NCBI GenBank assembly: GCA_016710685.1
Contig: JADJVC010000002.1
Span: forward strand, 992,001-1,056,000
Reading direction: 5' to 3'
Source: Flavobacteriales bacterium
GTDB taxonomy: Bacteria > Bacteroidota > Bacteroidia > Flavobacteriales_F > PHOS-HE28
DNA: 64,000 nt
This document shows positions 60,951 through 64,000 of this stretch, one piece after another. Both the position numbers and the translations under genes were made by a program. The notes beneath the pieces were generated by a model. That model ran no database searches. It saw nothing but the letters and a program-made list of their open reading frames with translations, and was not told where the DNA came from. How positions within the stretch are numbered: the stretch's first letter is position 1; the number at the start of each line of letters is the position of its first letter.

Positions 60951-61025
60951 GCGGAGCGGTCCGCGTTCACATTGACATGGAACACGGGTGCCGTATACGG
61001 AATGGATCCGGGCGGACCCTTCAGC

Positions 61026-61445
61026 CTAGAACTGCTCCCTTCCACAGAAGAAGTACGCGCCTTCAATGGCCGCATTCTCATCGCTGTCGCTGCCGTGTAC
61101 GGCATTCTTGGCCTTGCTCTCGGCAAAACGCTTGCGCAACGTGCCTTCGGCGGCTTCAGCGGGATCCGTGGCCCCTATTAACGTACGGAAATCCGCAACG
61201 GCATTGTCTTTTTCCAGGATGGCCGCCAGCACCGGGCCACTGGCCATGTAGCCAACGAGTTCGCCATAGAACGGGCGCTCCTTGTGTACGGCATAGAATG
61301 CTCCGGCCTCCAGCTCCGAAAGCCGGGTGTACTTAAAGGCCACCACGCGAAAGCCCTTGCTGATTATCATGTCCAGGATCTTGCCGGCATGCCCGGCGGC
61401 CATAGCCTCGGGCTTGATCATGGTGAACGTTCTGTTGGTAGCCAT
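61026..61445 (-). CDS. ndk: Nucleoside-diphosphate kinase
   Basis: A 139-residue enzyme that transfers the gamma-phosphate of ATP to NDPs through a phospho-His intermediate. It opens TNRTFTMIKPEAMAAGHAGKIL, with the active-site loop KAKNAVHGSDSDENA (His117) and the RTLIGATDPAEAAEGTLRKRFA motif. Length is typical. A candidate -7 element lies at 61472-61479. Confidence 0.97.
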   Translation of the reverse strand: MATNRTFTMIKPEAMAAGHAGKILDMIISKGFRVVAFKYTRLSELEAGAFYAVHKERPFYGELVGYMASGPVLAAILEKDNAVADFRTLIGATDPAEAAEGTLRKRFAESKAKNAVHGSDSDENAAIEGAYFFCGREQF

Positions 61446-61471
61446 TGTGGAAGTTGGTTAAAAAACGGCGG

Positions 61472-61479
61472 CAAAAGTA
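61472..61479 (-). promoter_or_regulatory. Candidate -7 element for ndk
   Basis: TACTTTTG on the minus strand, a perfect TAnnTTTG match 26 bp before the ndk ATG. Confidence 0.5.
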
Positions 61480-61548
61480 CGGTTTGGGAACTCCCCGAAA
61501 CCTCTACGGTTAAAATTCCGTTGAAAAGTGCTTGAACCCAACTTCGGG

Positions 61549-62235
61549 ATGTTGAACACAACCTGTCCGCATCGGTCCTTCAAGGGGATCGGCTTGGTCT
61601 TCCTGCTTGCCGGTTGCACTTCAGCAACCGGACCTGCGGGTGACATTTCTGCTTCCGTTCATGACAGCGGAGCGGTGAATGCACAATCGCTCTACGAAAT
61701 GCCGACGCCGAACGAGCTTTTCCAGATCGTACGGGAAATTAGCGGCGAAGGGCAAAGGCAAATGATGAGCCCGGCTGTGAACCTCACGCATTACAACACC
61801 AAGTCCAAGCGCGCGCTCAATTTCGGCGTGTATGCCACGGACCTCGTTTTTGCCAGCAGCTTCAACCTTACCAGCGAAGTGGCGCGCTATTTCATCGTTT
61901 GTAAAAAGCTTGGGGATGACCTTGGTTTAGCGGGTTCCTTCAACGATTCCGACTTGGCACGGCTGCAACGCAACCTCACCAAAGGCGATTCCTTGGACGT
62001 GATCAGCGATGAGGCCTACAAACAAGCTTACCGCCGGATGCGAGAAGAAGACATGGGACCTGTACTTTCCCTCGTACTGGCCGGTGGTTGGGTTGAAAGC
62101 ATGCACTTGGTAACGCACCAAGTCATCCATTTCGACCCGCAGAATGCATTGGTCCAGCGCGTGGCCGAACAAAAAGTAAGCTTGAACCACTTGGTCGACC
62201 TCATGGGAGCCTACCCACGGACCCTGAAGTGCTGA
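61549..62235 (+). CDS. Hypothetical lipoprotein
   Basis: A 228-residue protein starting MLNTTCPHRSFKGIGLVFLLAGCTS with lipobox Cys23. The body is mostly helical: MPTPNELFQIVREISGEG, then KSKRALNFGVYATDLVFASSFN and MHLVTHQVIHFDPQNALVQRVAEQK. Proteins with this N-terminal (T/S)P-NELF and YATDL pattern recur in Bacteroidota with no assigned function. It is the first of three small genes on the plus strand. Confidence 0.7.
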   Translation: MLNTTCPHRSFKGIGLVFLLAGCTSATGPAGDISASVHDSGAVNAQSLYEMPTPNELFQIVREISGEGQRQMMSPAVNLTHYNTKSKRALNFGVYATDLVFASSFNLTSEVARYFIVCKKLGDDLGLAGSFNDSDLARLQRNLTKGDSLDVISDEAYKQAYRRMREEDMGPVLSLVLAGGWVESMHLVTHQVIHFDPQNALVQRVAEQKVSLNHLVDLMGAYPRTLKC

Positions 62236-62237
62236 AC

Positions 62238-62456
62238 ATGAAAAGCCGGCGGTTGGCCAGACGCGACATCTACGACACCTTTCCGGTAGTGCGGGAACCT
62301 CATAAAGGAATTTCACCCAGTGGAAGGGCCATCTTGGGCGACGACATACAAATTCTGGCAACCCCGGAAGGGTTCCAACTCCTTTCCAACGCATTGGAAG
62401 CGCTCCGCGAAGACATCATACGGCCTGAAGACGCACCGAAAGCCGCGAACGCCTAG
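62238..62456 (+). CDS. Small hypothetical protein
   Basis: A 72-residue protein starting at the ATG of MKSRRLARRDIYDTFPVVRE, two bases after the stop of the preceding lipoprotein gene. It is basic at the N-terminus and acidic at the C-terminus (EALREDIIRPEDAPKAANA), and looks soluble. No family recognised. The tight spacing argues for coexpression with the lipoprotein. Confidence 0.5.
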   Translation: MKSRRLARRDIYDTFPVVREPHKGISPSGRAILGDDIQILATPEGFQLLSNALEALREDIIRPEDAPKAANA

Positions 62457-62462
62457 GAACCC

Positions 62463-62999
62463 ATGGACTTGCGAAAGATCTTCTTCATAGCTGCATGCGC
62501 GGCCTCCGTGCTTACCAGCGCGCAAAGCGAATGCTCCGACTATTGGACCGGGGCGCAACGCTCCAGCGATGCACGCTTCAGAACAAACGGCCAAAGCCGC
62601 GGTGCCAGTGTACAGGTGGGCAAGCCCACCGAGCTCAACATCATCGTCTACAAAGGCCAAGACTACCACATTGCCTTCGCGTATGATGAGAAGGTGCTCG
62701 GCGATAGTATCCACGTACGTTTGATCGAAAAAGTGAGGGAGGCCAACATTAAGCCAAGTACCGACGGATCGCCATCGTCCATTACATACGCCGATGTCCG
62801 CAAGGTGATCTGGGACAATGCCGAGCAGGGTGGATCCCAGGACATTGAATTCACGGCCACTTCCAGCAAGCGCATGGCGATCGAAGTGACGGCGCCCGGG
62901 GTCTCCGAGAATGGGGGCAAAGGCAAGCGGTCCGATAGGGACATCGGTTGTTTGGGCATCCTTATCGAGCACATGCCCACACCGAACATCGGTTTTTAG
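62463..62999 (+). CDS. Hypothetical secreted protein
   Basis: A 178-residue protein starting six bases after the preceding gene. It has a signal peptide (FFIAACAASVLTSAQS) and a mainly beta body (GASVQVGKPTELNIIVYKGQDYHIAFAYDEKVLGDSIHVRLIE, DIEFTATSSKRMAIEVTAPG). Four Cys residues are spread over the length. Function unknown. Confidence 0.6.
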   Translation: MDLRKIFFIAACAASVLTSAQSECSDYWTGAQRSSDARFRTNGQSRGASVQVGKPTELNIIVYKGQDYHIAFAYDEKVLGDSIHVRLIEKVREANIKPSTDGSPSSITYADVRKVIWDNAEQGGSQDIEFTATSSKRMAIEVTAPGVSENGGKGKRSDRDIGCLGILIEHMPTPNIGF

Positions 63000-63024
63000 G
63001 GCGATGCGCCCGGCGTGGAGCGGC

Positions 63025-63032
63025 TACTTTTG
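63025..63032 (+). promoter_or_regulatory. Candidate -7 element for nrnA
   Basis: TACTTTTG, a perfect TAnnTTTG match, ends six bases before the ATG at 63039, implying a nearly leaderless mRNA. Confidence 0.5.
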
Positions 63033-63038
63033 CCGCCC

Positions 63039-64000
63039 ATGCAACATCCTTCAGCCCCGGCCGCACAGGTCGCCGCCCTCGCGGAACTGCTCCGTACCCC
63101 GCGCCGTATCGCCTTGGTAACGCATTTCAATCCCGATGGTGATGCCATCGGCAGCACTACCGCATTGGCCGCCGTGTTGAAAGCCGAAGGCCATGTGGCG
63201 CAGGTGGTTTTGCCCAATCCCGCTGCGCGTAACCTGCATTGGATACCGGGATACAGTCAGGCCATCAATCACATCAACTCCGCGCAACAATGCGCGGAAG
63301 CCATCGCTTCGGCAGATTTGCTTTTCTGTTTGGATTTCAACCGGCAAGACCGCGTGGAAGGCCTGGAAACCGCTGTTCGCGCGCATCCGCTCAAAGTGCT
63401 CATCGATCACCATCGTGGTCCAGAGGATTTTGCGCGCGTTGCATTTTCCGACATCACGGCTTCTTCCACCTGCCAGATGGTGCATGATGTGGTGAACGCG
63501 TTGGGCATGGCGCGCAGCATTGGTCCGGACGCGGCGAACAGTATGTACGCCGGGCTGATGACGGACTCGGGATCATTTCGTTTCCCCAGCACCAGCCCGC
63601 ATACTTTGCGCGTGGCCGCCGACTTATTGGAACGCGGGGCAAAGCCGGATGCCATATTCGCGGCGATCATGGACGACAACTCCTTGGAGCGGTTGCGGTT
63701 GATCGGCTTTGCGTTGAGTGAAAAATTGGAAATGATGCCCGGCAACGAGGCTACGGTTATCGCACTTTCCAAGGAAGAGCATGAGCGGTTCCACTACACG
63801 CCCGGCGATACGGAAGGTTTGGTGAACTACGGGCTTGGTATACGCGGTGTGCGGCTCAGCGTATTTCTGGCGGAGCGCAACGGCATCGTTAAGCTCAGCC
63901 TACGCAGCAAAGGAAATTTGCCGGTGAATGAATTTCTCGGTGCCCACTTTGAAGGCGGCGGGCATGCCAACGCCGCTGGCGGAAAGTCTACATTGCCTTT
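63039..64000 (+). CDS. DHH-family phosphoesterase, NrnA-like (3' partial)
   Basis: First 320 codons of a bifunctional oligoribonuclease/pAp phosphatase-type enzyme that runs past the window edge. The DHH core has HFNPDGDAIGS near residue 30, FCLDFNR, VLIDHH followed by RGPEDF, and GLMTDSGSFRFPST; the DHHA1 domain is visible as FEGGGHANAAGG near the right edge. It degrades short RNA oligomers and converts pAp to AMP. The first ATG follows the candidate promoter directly. Confidence 0.92.
   Translation, partial: MQHPSAPAAQVAALAELLRTPRRIALVTHFNPDGDAIGSTTALAAVLKAEGHVAQVVLPNPAARNLHWIPGYSQAINHINSAQQCAEAIASADLLFCLDFNRQDRVEGLETAVRAHPLKVLIDHHRGPEDFARVAFSDITASSTCQMVHDVVNALGMARSIGPDAANSMYAGLMTDSGSFRFPSTSPHTLRVAADLLERGAKPDAIFAAIMDDNSLERLRLIGFALSEKLEMMPGNEATVIALSKEEHERFHYTPGDTEGLVNYGLGIRGVRLSVFLAERNGIVKLSLRSKGNLPVNEFLGAHFEGGGHANAAGGKSTLP

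Noticed and set aside
60972..61181. A 69-residue plus-strand frame with a hydrophobic segment after the M1 peptidase gene
   Set aside because: Most of it is antisense to ndk and it lacks a start context.

Overview
The window looks like a chromosomal contig from a GC-rich member of the Bacteroidota, most likely a Flavobacteriales-type lineage. The reasons are: a short RpoD-type sigma factor of about 290 residues; promoter elements resembling TAnnTTTG a few bases upstream of start codons; two secreted proteins that end in type IX secretion (T9SS) sorting domains; a TamL-type lipoprotein assembly factor; and the SpoIIM/DUF4129/DUF4350/MoxR/DUF58 gene block common in this phylum. No rRNA, tRNA, CRISPR array, insertion sequence or phage was found.

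Layout. 1-9 kb: end of a TonB-dependent receptor, an L,D-transpeptidase lipoprotein, purK-purE, a small beta-barrel protein, a secreted M43 metalloprotease, rpe and the primary sigma factor. 9.2-9.5 kb: an extreme poly-G tract and the pnp terminator. 9.5-18 kb: pnp, rpsO, accD, class I fructose-bisphosphate aldolase, tamL and a frameshifted RNA methyltransferase. 18-25 kb: a lipoprotein and a MarR-adaptor-RND pump-TolC efflux operon whose adaptor carries an amber stop. 25-28 kb: a C1 peptidase and a conserved protein of unknown role. 28-35 kb: DUF58, MoxR, DUF4350, DUF4129, a membrane protein and SpoIIM, with a divergent RDD gene. 35-43 kb: a small secreted protein, a TPMT-like methyltransferase, a universal stress protein, recQ, a beta-barrel protein and a five-repeat T9SS cargo protein. 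43-47.5 kb: surface-glycan genes. 47.7-51.6 kb: phenylacetyl-CoA epoxidase genes paaABCD with divergent paaE. 51.6-59 kb: a probable four-gene signalling operon and a divergent receiver-domain protein. 59-64 kb: an M1 peptidase, ndk, three small unknown proteins and the start of an NrnA-type DHH phosphoesterase.

The most interesting locus is 51.6-59.1 kb. An E1/ThiF-like plus nitroreductase fusion is followed one base later by an acyltransferase-like protein that may resemble the LuxI/FeeM group. Next come a 7TM-DISM sensor kinase and a receiver-PAS-kinase, with a receiver-only protein transcribed the other way. This order suggests a locus that makes and senses a small molecule; that is inference.

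Two window-wide patterns affect the gene calls. At least seven conserved genes are interrupted by a single-base indel or a stop, several at homopolymers, which points to sequence error more than to real decay. The gaps between genes also contain a shared set of short repeat phrases in mixed order, several arranged as inverted or tandem copies.
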